In this document: one piece after another, positions 38,762-47,714 of the stretch
How positions within the stretch are numbered: position 1 is the stretch's first letter
How the letters are laid out: each line of letters begins with the position of its first letter
Origin: Isoetes taiwanensis
Lineage: Eukaryota; Streptophyta; Lycopodiopsida; Isoetales; Isoetaceae
Length of the DNA stretch: 64,000 nt
Reading direction: 5' to 3'
Assembly (NCBI GenBank): GCA_021234155.1
Contig: JAJEKV010000011.1
Location: 21,036,677-21,100,676, forward strand
Translations under genes and position numbers: made by a program
The notes under the pieces: model-generated
Told to the model about the DNA's origin: nothing
Database searches by the model: none
What the model saw: the letters and a program-made list of their open reading frames with translations, nothing else

Positions 38762-40605
38762 GTAATGGTGTTTGAATGCTTTAGCAAACTTCCTGAACTT
38801 GCAACTATTTTTTTTTTTTTTTTTTTGAAGGAAAGAAATTTTTTATTAAAAGATAGGAAGAATTACAGCATAGGTCTCACATAGACCAGATAAAATTTAA
38901 GCACAAAGATCTCATATAGATCAGATTTCATATCCAAAATTTCTGTACTAATCTGCCTTTCTCAACATCTTCTTCTATCTATCCAGTACTACATGATTAA
39001 AACCAATCTTCCTGGTTAGATAAAATACTACAGGAGCTTAGCACAAGCTTTCCAGAAACTGTAAATAAGTCGTGAATGCTCCAAAAACCTTCTTGCAAAA
39101 CTAAAAATGAAGAGAAAAGAGCTAAAGAATAATCTGACCAATTCTCCCGCACTGCTCAGAGAAGCCCAACTGCTTCAAACTATGATCTGATTCTGCAATT
39201 TTTCTACAGAATGCAAAATTGAAAGGAGATGCTGCATTGTCGGGATGTGCCAGTCAGCCAACCTGTAAAGCTAGACACACAGCCCAGCACCAAAACCTCC
39301 CTAAATTTTGGTTCATGATATCTGGATCGATATGGAAGCGTCTTCCTGGACACAGTTATCTCCCTAGCTCGGCAATCTCAGAAAAATTAAGCATCCTGTT
39401 TCTAAACTGTAAAGTCGAAATCAAGAATTTACCCTGACTCCTTCCGTTAACAACATTCTTAGATCTTTCCACTAGAAAGAAAGAGCAAGAGGAAGGGGAA
39501 AAAGCCAAAGATTCAAAAGATCCACCATAGATTAGACTTTAATATATTTACATGAGAACCAACATCTCTTTATGTTTCTGCTAAAATCTGCTACCTTATA
39601 GGCTGTATGCCTTTTCGGATCTTGATAAACAAGAAAATGGTAAATTCAGAAAACTTACATGATCTTGCTCATCTGCTTTAGCAAATCGGGCCACGTTAGT
39701 GGCATCAGGCAAAAACATTAGGACCGCCTTGAAGCAGTTTCAGGCAAGCAATCCGGAACATTCTTTAAAAGATAAGAAAGATCCACTTGAATTTGATGGC
39801 AAAACCCCGCTAGTATCCGGTTCTATCTCTGATCTGCAAGGAGTTCTGAGGCAGTGCCGGAATCAGGGAAGAGGAGGGCGGCGTCCTCTCCTCTTGCCGC
39901 CCTAGCCGCAAGCGGAGGCAACAGCGCCAAGAAGCATTTTCCGCTCCATCACATTTGTTCGAACTTGCAACTATCTCTACTCAGCCCATGTGCTTTAGCG
40001 TATCCCTTTCACCATATTCTGGCTGCCCCCTTGAGGTTTGTTGTGGCTACTCTGCCTTTGTCCTTATCCTTCATGCCGTACGCGTTTCCATACTCGCTCA
40101 TCTCGTCGAGCCAAGCTTCCGCTTCCATTCCGGATCTATTGTCTCCTGAGAACTACTCTAGCTTTCTGGCTTTCCACACATTGCTAAGCGCGGAATCAAC
40201 TTTCTTCTGATAATCAGATTGTGATCTATCTCTGTCACGTGGGTTCTCCCGGCGTTCTCGTCTCTGTTCCTCTGATTCTTCTGATTCCGAGTCCGTGTCT
40301 GAGCTAGAGTCCGAGGACCCTGAACTAGGAGATCTTCTCCTTCGGCTTCTCTTTCTCTGGTGTACTGTCCGGCCAGCTGGTGTTTCAGGCAAGGTAACAT
40401 TCTGATCTTGCCCTCCTGCTCCTGCTGCACCTGCTAGCAATGCTCTTATGTCATGGATGTCAGATCTGATCTGGGATAGCTCTTCCTCCGGTGTTACTGC
40501 CTCAAACTCTCAGATTTCTGGGCTGGAAGCGCCTTGGTGGGGAGCGCTCCTGCTCACGTCATCTCTGTTCATCAAGATTTCTAGGTACTCTTGCTGCATG
40601 CACAT
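38762..40605 (-). pseudogene. chromovirus gag, N-terminal part, with stops and LINE insert
   Basis: Possible starts ATG 40605 or 40599 (MQQEYLEILMNRDD). An acidic/serine and arginine-rich region follows (RKRSRRRRSPSSGSSDSSSD, SESEESEEQRRERRE). Next come YQKKVDSALSNVWKARKLE, a stop, EAEAWLDEMSEYGNAYGMKD, another stop, and AKAHGLSRDSCKF up to the LINE. Past the LINE it resumes [18 protein letters not shown] into the pol frame. At least three in-frame stops make it non-functional in this copy. Confidence 0.88.
38809..39960 (-). mobile_element. 5-prime truncated LINE-like retroposon inserted in gag
   Basis: A 14-bp target-site duplication, GAACTTGCAACTAT, flanks it (38795-38808 and 39961-39974). 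On the minus strand it ends TTTAATAAAAAATTTCTTTC and then a poly-A tail, seen as T's at 38808-38827. The inserted 1152 bp has no intact frame. The AT-rich 3-prime end with AATAAA close to the tail is typical of plant LINEs. A retroposed gene copy is the alternative. Confidence 0.8.
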
Positions 40606-40749
40606 TAGAGTGAGTTCTGATCATTAGTTTCTTGTTTTGGTTGTTACGTTGTTTGTTTGTTCATGCACTATGAGGGAACAATTGTATGCAAAAAGACATG
40701 TATTTACGGTCATAATTTATATTCATATATCTATCTACTCTATGTATGT

Positions 40750-41045
40750 TCTTATGTTTGTCGCGCTTATCCGACCGTCCGTTCGAGATCCGACGGCTCA
40801 CATGGCTTTGGGACGTATCCTACGACCCAGATGGCCTGGGAGTTTATATATAATTCGTATAAACGCGATCCTACGGTCCAAGTTGATTTGATCCTGATCG
40901 TCGGTCCGAGATCCTACGGCTCACGTTGCTTTGGGACACATCCTACGGTGTACATGACTTTGGGAATTATATGTAATAGATCCTATGGCTCATGTTGCGT
41001 GAGATCTCGACCTTGATCGAGTCCAAGATCCTACGGCCCAAGTTG
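40750..41045. repeat. GATCCTACGGCTCACGTTG repeats in the gag leader
   Basis: Words of the type GATCCTACGG[CT]YCA[CA]GTTG with CTTTGGGACACATCCTACGG recur five times. A TATATATAA box on the minus strand at about 40838-40850 lies about 240 bp before the gag start. Confidence 0.7.
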
Positions 41046-41084
41046 AATGCTCATCCCTTAGGAAAAGGCTTTTAAAATTTTTAC

Positions 41085-41156
41085 GTTGTGTGGGGGATTT
41101 GAACCCTGGCCATTAACCCCCCCAACCCCCCATTCTAACCACTAGACCAAGCATTA
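41085..41156 (-). repeat. tRNA-like sequence (A and B boxes)
   Basis: The minus strand reads TGCTTGGTCTAGTGGTTAGA (A box) and, about 40 bp later, GGCCAGGGTTCAAATCCCCC (B box and T-arm). The middle is a G-run stretch that does not form a normal anticodon arm. It is probably a tRNA-derived repeat within the retrotransposon leader, not a working tRNA gene. Confidence 0.5.
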
Positions 41157-41228
41157 ATTCCATGAAAACTTTATGTTTCAGATATACTTAAGGGTAATCT
41201 TCACATTAAGATAAAATAGACTATAACA

Positions 41229-41480
41229 TTCTAGCTAGTTCAAGAAGGTTTTAGAATGTTCTGGAAGGCTCTAGAAAGTTCTAGAATCTTCTAAAAAGTT
41301 CTAGAACATAAGAGAATCTAGGGGGGCGTCTAAGAAAATTCTTCCAGAAAGTTCCAAATTGTTCTAATAAGTTTTAGAATGTAGGGGAATCTACGGGAAT
41401 GTAAGGAAATCTAGGGAAATATTTCCAGAAAGTTCTAGAATATATTGAAAGTCTTAGAATGTTCCAGAAAGTCTTAGAAT
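41229..41480. promoter_or_regulatory. extended heat-shock-element-like array
   Basis: From 41229 to 41306 the 5-bp units nTTCn/nGAAn alternate in register. The perfect core GAAAGTTCTAGAATCTTC is at 41274-41291, and 14 of 16 units can be placed with few mismatches. Further TTCCAGAAAGTTC and TTCTAGAA groups follow to about 41480. Heat-shock factors bind such units. It lies in the leader between the second extra gene and gag. It could equally be a 10-bp minisatellite that happens to have this form. Confidence 0.5.
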
Positions 41481-41905
41481 GTTCTAAAAAGTTATAGAAT
41501 GTAAAGGAATCCAGAAGAATTTAATAGAATGTAAGAAAATCTTATAAAATGTAAGAGAATCTAGGAAAATATTTACAAGCCTAAGGGAATCTCTTAAAAT
41601 CTGGGGGATCTAAAGGAATCTTCATAAAATCTAAGGGAATCTAAGAAAATGTTGATGAAATCTTAGAGTATCTAAGGGAATCTTTATAGAATCTCTTTGA
41701 ATCTCATGTAATGTAAGGGAACCTAGGGCAATATCATAAAATCTAAATGAATCTAAGAGGATCTTCATAGAATCTTGGAGAATCTAGGGAAATCTAATAG
41801 AATCTAGAGGGAATCTTATAAAATTTAGAGAAATGCTCACGAACCCTCTAAGAGAACCTTGGTAGAATCTTAGAGAATCTATCAAGAGATTCTTTTACAA
41901 GAACT
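41481..41905. repeat. GAATCTAAGG minisatellite
   Basis: Degenerate repeats of about 10-20 bp built from GAATCTAAGG and AATCTTCATAAAATCTAAGG. They grade into the TTCTAGAA array on the left. Confidence 0.75.
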
Positions 41906-42185
41906 TGCACGTAGGAACATGCTAAAACTCGAACATGCACCGTAGGACGCATTAAATTTCTTGTATATATATACTATTGCTTTTACATGCAATATATATA
42001 TAAGAGAGACATCTTTATTTTCTATTCCTGAAATTCCTTGAGGTAGTCGGGGTGGTCCTCCAAAAATTTCTTCACTTGGGCCGTACCTATTGGTCCGCCT
42101 AAGTTCCTGAGGATGTTTGCTGTCGTTCCTCCTTGGAGTGCTGCCTCTACGTCTTCAATTCTTCTTTCTGATGTGTATGCGGCTG

Positions 42186-42690
42186 TCACTGCCAACCTGC
42201 CCTGTCGCCTGTAGGGAACTGCGAAGTCGAAGATAGAAATGCAATCGCTCTCTTGATCAGGATAACATGATCGATATTTGGCGCTAATCGAGCATGATTT
42301 CCAAACCCTGAGAGAGCGATAAGCATAAAGACCCCTTCTTCGCCTCGTGGGCTAAATTGGCGGTGGATGACCGCTATTCTTCCATCCAGCAGCAATGGCA
42401 GATAGTATCTGAGTGCTTTATCATGCCCTGCTTGTTCTGCAGACGAGGAAGTTGCCCTGTGCCTTCCTGCGTAGTCGTCCACTTGCACCTCCTCTAGCTC
42501 TCTGAAGTCTTGGTGCACCAGCTTCCTTAGATTGATGCTGCATGCTGTCCTGGCGTTGCTGCCGACGAGCTGGGTAAGAGTGCTGATGTGGACTTGCCCC
42601 TGATGCCCATTTGTTCCTGGATTGCCAAGAACTCTTCCTCCAAGGGCAATTCTCTTTCGGCCATCATCTGCCTGATGCCTGCATAAGCCT
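42186..42690 (-). pseudogene. downstream continuation of the second extra gene, frameshifted
   Basis: After the stop of the acidic-protein frame, another minus-strand frame reads EAYAGIRQMMAERELPLEEE and ends near 42520. A third (to 42186) reads RKLVHQDFRELEEVQVDDYA, then RYYLPLLLDGRIAVIHRQFS and FMLIALSGFGNHARLAPNID. These look like parts of one longer protein that lost frame twice. No family recognised. Confidence 0.45.
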
Positions 42691-43524
42691 CTATATCCGA
42701 TGATGTGTCCTGGCTTCCCTTATGCTGGTAGGGAAGTCTTGAGCTTCTCGATCAATGAAGTCGTCGAGGTCTGCTTGCTGCCGTAGGAGATGTAAAATCT
42801 CATCCACTCTGAGGCCTCTGTCACGGCACTGTGGAAGATTCTTAATGTCATGGAGGGTTAGATATGCCTCACCTGCTATGAACACCGGCGTCAGGCTTGT
42901 GATTCCCTGCCCAAGTGGTGGGGCTCTTCTTGTTGCTCTTAATCCTTCCTCGAAGTTTTGGATCTGCTGCTCCGCCTGCTGTCTCTCTTGCTCCAGGTCC
43001 ATGTCTTCCGGGTCTGACTCGTATTCTTCTTCCTCTTCTTCTTCTTCTCCCTCTTGCTCGTACTCGAGGCGCATCCGTTCTTCTTCTGCTGCTGCCATGG
43101 CCATGGGTTCAACTTCTAAAGGTTGAACTGAGGGTTCGCCTATCTGGGTTTGACCCCGAAGAGATAGAAAGATGGCTACAGCTGCTGTATAGGAGAAGTA
43201 TCTCCTCCTATTGACAGAGATGGACATGTAGTTGGGTAGACGGACTGCTTTATTCTCTAGGTACTTGTCCACGTTGGGGATATCCCGCAGGGCTGACTTG
43301 AGGGCCGTGTTGGGTGCAAAATATCCTATACAAGGTGGGAGTTCTACCAAAGACGGTCCTATCTTGGTATGGAACTCAGACATGATGCTCTGGTAGAAGG
43401 GAGTGGCATTGATGGTAGCTTCTATGTCAAGTTCCCTCTGGAAGATACTGAAGACAGATTCGACGTCGGCTTCGGCCACATGAGTTGTGGCGTTGTACCA
43501 TCGCTTGAATGCAGAAGTGGCCAT
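42691..43524 (-). CDS. unidentified acidic protein, second extra gene of the chromovirus
   Basis: 277 codons from ATG 43524 (MATSAFKRWYNATTHVAEAD). This is the first ATG after a TATA-like box at 43634-43643; the frame is open further upstream but without an ATG. Residues 1-130 look folded (VESVFSIFQRELDIEATINA, SISVNRRRYFSYTAAVAIFL). Residues 146-185 are a strongly acidic run with EEEEEEEE and SDPEDMDLEQE. The remainder is helical (VDEILHLLRQQADLDDFIDRE). I recognise no family. An acidic tract beside a histone-like gene could suggest a histone-binding role, but that is only a guess. The protein probably continued into the frames at 42186-42690. Confidence 0.6.
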   Translation of the reverse strand: MATSAFKRWYNATTHVAEADVESVFSIFQRELDIEATINATPFYQSIMSEFHTKIGPSLVELPPCIGYFAPNTALKSALRDIPNVDKYLENKAVRLPNYMSISVNRRRYFSYTAAVAIFLSLRGQTQIGEPSVQPLEVEPMAMAAAEEERMRLEYEQEGEEEEEEEEYESDPEDMDLEQERQQAEQQIQNFEEGLRATRRAPPLGQGITSLTPVFIAGEAYLTLHDIKNLPQCRDRGLRVDEILHLLRQQADLDDFIDREAQDFPTSIREARTHHRI

Positions 43525-43633
43525 GATCACTGAGGAACTGGGGATGACAGACGGATGGGGAAGCGCCCTAAGGACCTGAGAAATCGGCTTGGAGCAGAGA
43601 GCAAGGGTGTAAGGCACAAATGACCCTTGGGTT

Positions 43634-43643
43634 CCATTTATAG
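43634..43643 (-). promoter_or_regulatory. TATA-like box of the acidic-protein cassette
   Basis: CTATAAATGG on the minus strand, about 110 bp before ATG 43524. It is followed by AAACCC/leader-like sequence without an ATG. Confidence 0.55.
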
Positions 43644-43816
43644 GCGAAACCCTAATTTTTGGAGAAATTTTAGGTTTGCAGTTGTCTGAAGTTCTAGGAT
43701 CTAGAGGTAGAATTCATAGGCTAACTGAGCTCGGGAATAGATTCTAAGGGTCCTAAGGCAATAATTTTGGTTCATCTAAGGAAAAACTGGTCAATTTTGG
43801 GTCAATTTGGGCGTGA

Positions 43817-44093
43817 CCACTCACACAGTGCGCCAGAGCAGGATTGGTTTAAAACCGAATTGGTCTGGGTGCACTCTGTGAGGGGTGGGGCTCCATTTGG
43901 CTTGGAATTGGCCAATTTCTACAAGCTAGGGGTCAAATCCTGCTAGCTAAGGTGAGCCAAGTCGAATGGTATATCTACTTTCTGCATTTGGTCAAGATTT
44001 GGCATCAAACCATGCTCGACCACTCACACAGTGCGCCAGGGTAGGATTGGTTTAAAACCGAATTTGTCTGGGCGCACTCTGTGAGGGGTGGGG
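43817..44093. repeat. pair of ~72-bp hairpin repeats upstream of the acidic-protein gene
   Basis: Two copies, 43817-43888 and 44020-44093. Each starts CCACTCACACAGTGCGCCAG, has GATTGGTTTAAAACCGAAT at the centre and ends GCACTCTGTGAGGGGTGG. The halves are imperfect inverted repeats, so each can form a hairpin. Two further copies stand before the H3-like gene. Confidence 0.88.
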
Positions 44094-44233
44094 CCAAAAA
44101 CGCTGGGTTTTGCTCCAAATTTGTTGCTTCCAAGTACAGAATTCAGTAATACATCCTACTTACTCTCAATTTGGCTTATTAACTTATCCAAATTACAAGC
44201 TTATATTAGAAAAAGAGTTTATCTACAACAGTT

Positions 44234-45391
44234 TCAAAATGGCTCCTTCTTAATATATGAAGCTAGTCTCATATCCTTGGGCATGCAAGTTACTCTCTTG
44301 GCGTGCTGGGCACACGCAACAGAGTCTTCGAAGTGTTGTACGATTTTCTGCTCCGCCGCCTCCTGCAATGCCAGCAGCATGTCATCCGTAACCCGTTTAG
44401 TCGGGTCGAACTCTTGCAAAACCTCTCTTAGGGATGAGGAGGCCAAAACTCTGCTGAAAGTGCTTGATTTCTTTGGCCGCCCTTGAGAATCTTGAGTCCG
44501 CACTTCTCTTCATTGGCTTCTTTGGTGGCTCTGGTTTCTCAGGTGGTGGCTTGAGTGTATTTTTCTTTGTGGGCCGACTTCCTTCGATAATTCTCACCCT
44601 ATGCTCTTCATAATACTTGGAGTATTCTTCGTGCATTTTCATGAACGAATTATACTCCTTCAACTCCTTCCGGTACTTGAGGTCTTGTTTGAGCACATAC
44701 GACTCCCTTTGTGGCCTCGGCTTCTTCGTGCTGTCGCTGGGATGTTTCGGCGACGGCCACCTAGGGTATGGCGGTGCATTTGCCACAACGTCTTCTGGTT
44801 CCTGCACCCAGAGCCCTCAGCTTGGTCAGGTCTCCTTGCTTCCTCTGGCTCACTGTCAGACGAGGACGGCGGTTTCTCCGGGTCTGGCTCCTGGATCACT
44901 ACGCCCTTGGCCGGCGTCCTCTTCTTGGGCGGTTTCTCCGCCGGCTGCTCCGGGTCCTTACCTTTCTCCTCTCTCACTCTCTCCCGTTCTTCCCTGCGCT
45001 TCCTATTTTCCTCCCTTCTCTGTTTCTTCTCTTCCTTCTTCTTGCGCCGTTCCTCCTTTTCTTGGCGACGCTCCGCCTTGGTTTTGTTCTTCTCGCCTTC
45101 CTCTCTTTTTCTCTTCCCTTTCTTCTGTGCTTGCTCTGTATCCTCGTCATCTCCAAAGATCTCCCTGTACAGCTCCCTCCTCAATTCCTCCGCCGCGTCC
45201 ATCTCCCAATTGAGCTGCTCCGACACCTGTTCCTGTTCCTGCTCTTGGGGGTTAGGGTTAGGTTGGTCTACGGGTACCCCCTCTTCGGCATGCGCCTGGT
45301 TTGTTCGGGCCTTCTGTCGGACGGCCCGCTCTTGGGCGCTCACATAACCGGGTGGCATAACTTTGCGGGCGGTCTGTTTCGTTCGTGCCAT
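44234..45391 (-). pseudogene. histone H3-like gene carried by the retrotransposon, frame-broken
   Basis: The first ATG after the TATA-like box (45391) opens MARTKQTARKVMPPGYVSAQ. Residues 1-9 after the initiator equal the H3 tail with R2, K4, R8 and K9; S10 is replaced by V. A long lysine/glutamate-rich, helical linker follows (about 250 residues with KKRTPAKG, SSSDSEPEE). The end is an H3 histone fold: KEIKHFQQSFGLLIPK (alpha-N), REVLQEFDPTKRVTDDML (alpha-1 and loop 1, of canonical rather than centromeric length), LALQEAAEQ, FEDSVACAQHAKRVT and CMPKDMRLASYIKKEPF to the stop at 44234. Two breaks exist in this copy. A shift near 44810 lies in the linker. A small deletion between LLIPK and REVL (near 44430-44450) removes the start of alpha-1 and shifts frame. 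Separate short introns are a less likely explanation. Confidence 0.85.
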
Positions 45392-45491
45392 GCTTTTGTT
45401 TGACAAGTTTCGAGCTCTGGCGCCTGAAGATCGTTTTCTTTTGCGAGCTGTTCTCCGGGGAGGGTTGGGATACAATAGAAACCCTAATTTT

Positions 45492-45502
45492 CTATTTATA
45501 GG
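45492..45502 (-). promoter_or_regulatory. TATA-like box of the H3-like cassette
   Basis: CCTATAAATAG on the minus strand, about 100 bp before ATG 45391, with no intervening ATG. It resembles the box of the acidic-protein cassette in sequence and spacing. Confidence 0.6.
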
Positions 45503-45612
45503 GAGGTAGGATTTAGGGTTGGGACCTGCAATTCATATGGGGGAAAAGAAAACTAGGGCATTAGTGAAGATGTGAGACGTTCATTTGGGTTTATTATGCT
45601 ATAAAACATCCA

Positions 45613-45898
45613 CCACTCACATAGTGCGCCTGGGTCAGTTTGGATTGCAAATCGAATGAGCCTGAGCGCACTCTGTGAGGGGTCATCTGTTTTTGAGGCT
45701 ATTTTACAATTCACAAGGGTTTTCTTAATGTTATAATATGCAAACCCAGCTAGAACTAAGGAGATAAACTGAACTACACTATTAGTTTAATTAATTTATA
45801 CCTCTAATTAGGTCAAGGGGGTCATCCACTCACACAATGCGCCAGGGCCAGTTTGGATTGCAAACCAAATGAGTCTGGGCGCACTCTGTGAGGGGTGG
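45613..45898. repeat. pair of ~72-bp hairpin repeats upstream of the H3-like gene
   Basis: Two copies, 45613-45683 and 45826-45898, of the CCACTCACA...GCACTCTGTGAGGGGT hairpin. The centre here reads TTTGGATTGCAAA(T/C)C in place of TTTAAAACC. They lie between the primer site and the TATA-like box. Confidence 0.88.
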
Positions 45899-46102
45899 CC
45901 TGCTTTTGGGCATTTTTGGTTTGGGTCATTACTACAGTTAACTAGCGGCCTAGCATTGAACTATGTTCTAACCCAGAATTGGAAAAGATTTTCCCAATTT
46001 TTCGAAGTTCTTGCTTGGGTGGTTGTACCCCAAGGCTTGAATCTACTGTTAGTCCTACGGGAAAAAAAATGGCCAGTGCTCAATCTTGGCTGCCAAGATC
46101 AT

Positions 46103-46114
46103 GCTCTGATACCA
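46103..46114 (-). promoter_or_regulatory. primer binding site for initiator tRNA-Met
   Basis: The minus strand reads TGGTATCAGAGC one base inside the 5-prime LTR, the standard complement of the initiator methionine tRNA 3-prime end. Confidence 0.93.
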
Positions 46115-46115
46115 C

Positions 46116-47709
46116 TGTGACGTCCCCTACTCCTTATACGATGCACACATCGTATCCGAAGGAGGAGCATTCCCACTGACAGCTACACTGACAGGGGCCA
46201 TCCACCTGACTCCACTCCCAGCGGAATGAGCCAGCAAGGGAAGAATGGATGTGTCATTCACCCGTCTTCCATCGGGTCGACCTATCTGCGGAAGCGTGAA
46301 TAACAAACGTGAGCACAACTAACAGTATACAAATACAATCACCTCGAGGGGTGAATATAACATAACATCACAGAGATAACAACATCATCATACAATAAAA
46401 GGGAAAGAGGATCCTACCCCAGGCTCAGACTCAAGGGAGTATGACTGACGGCTTGGGCCTCCAGAAGTCATTGCAGACAGAATTCATGGCAATGGATTTG
46501 GCTGGCATAGAACATGGTTTGGGTAGTCCACTCCATCTGCCCCTCCCGTGCACACTTTGCAGAATAGGTTGAAAAGCTTTGGGACCCAACCGTAGCTGCC
46601 GGGTGAATAGCCAGAGGGGCCACTACTCTTGGGTTGCATCTCCCCGGTCCCCGATGAGGCAGGGAGGGAAGTCACCTCCCCTCCGTAAGCATCCATGCCC
46701 TTCACAGCGGCTAGAGAGCCACCGCTCTTGTTCGACTTGAACTCACTTTGGAAGGCGACGACGCCCCCACGAGTGTCGAGCTCATGCCTTGCCCACACGC
46801 AAAGGACAAGCCATTAAGCCTAGCCCGCATAGACCCCTAGTAGGGCCTTACACACCGGGGGGGTCGGTGCGTGTAGGGACATGTTCTTCCTTATCGGCCC
46901 GGTCCGTTTCCTCCACCCACAACCAGGCGGGCTCCTGTGCACGGGCCGCATGTAACTGGGAACTAAGGTGCTATTCTAGGAGCATCTACTACTCAGCCTT
47001 TAGGTCTCTATCCCCCCCTTCCCCATACATGGAGATCACAGAGTGAAATACATCCAACATCATAGAACTGAAATAGAGAATAACATCTAAACTATCTAAC
47101 TACATAACAGGGTTAGGTTCCTTTGTTAGAGCTTCAGATCTCGGGATCTACAAGGCCTCTAGAGATGATCTAACATGCTAAACCGGCATATTGCCATGCC
47201 CAAAGACGGTTTTGCACAACAGAATGACTAGATACCTGCTCCTTGACTTGCTCCTGATCCTCGGAAGGCGTCCATGTTCCTGATCTTGTTGGAGATGGCT
47301 GCTACTCGATGGTCTATTGTGCAAATCCGGCTTTCCCGAGCCTAGCAATGCGAATTGAAGTCCTACCTTGGCCGAAATGGCCCAAGAGAACCCTAATTGC
47401 GAAAAATGGGAGGGAGCTCTAGAAAAACCCTAAATGGCAAAACGAAAAGAGAGCTAGGGTCTAGGGTTTTAGCCTTATATAGAAACCCTTAGGGTTAGGT
47501 TAGACATTGGCCAAATGGGATTTGGCCATTTGGCAATGGGGTCCATGGGGTTATTAATTGTGTATGTTTATTTAACATGCACAACATTCGATGTTGCCCC
47601 CTAGGTGCAACCCTATACGTCTCGCGAGTACATGTCATCCGTGGCATGTACGGGTGACGTGGCAGTATAATATACGTATTCGGGCCGTATATTATGCTGG
47701 AACGTCACA
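46116..47709 (-). repeat. 5-prime LTR of the chromovirus
   Basis: 1594 bp. A promoter TATA (minus strand CTATATAAGG) lies at about 47473-47483. Differences from the other LTR are scattered (for example CCACTGAC versus CTCTGAC near the start and several 1-4-base indels around 46.6-46.9 kb), so insertion is fairly recent. Confidence 0.95.
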
Positions 47710-47714
47710 TCATG

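Larger units (their letters stand above)
33176..47709 (-). mobile_element. complete 14.5-kb Ty3/gypsy chromovirus with two extra gene cassettes
   Basis: Two LTRs (33176-34768 and 46116-47709) start TGTGACGTCC and end ACGTCACA on the plus strand and are nearly identical. The 5-bp duplication TCATG flanks the element at 33171-33175 and 47710-47714. The coding strand is minus, so the 5-prime LTR is the right one. A primer site lies beside it (46103-46114) and a polypurine tract beside the left one (34769-34780). Order along the coding strand: 5-prime LTR, hairpin pair, TATA, H3-like gene, hairpin pair, TATA, acidic-protein gene, repeat arrays, gag, pol with chromodomain, 3-prime LTR. Gag is interrupted by a LINE. 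The length is well above that of a typical plant chromovirus because of the added cassettes and leader. Confidence 0.95.

Noticed and set aside
44234-44503. Calling the histone fold a centromeric CENH3
   Set aside because: Loop 1 has canonical H3 length and the tail is ARTKQTARK; both point to an ordinary H3 ancestor, though a tree is needed.
44601-45403. Long plus-strand frames (132-248 codons) rich in S, L and F
   Set aside because: They are antisense shadows of the lysine/glutamate-rich linker of the H3-like gene.
45389-45475. An earlier, non-ATG start of the H3-like frame (28 further codons)
   Set aside because: The upstream codon is TTG; the first ATG after the TATA-like box is at 45391, exactly at MARTKQ.
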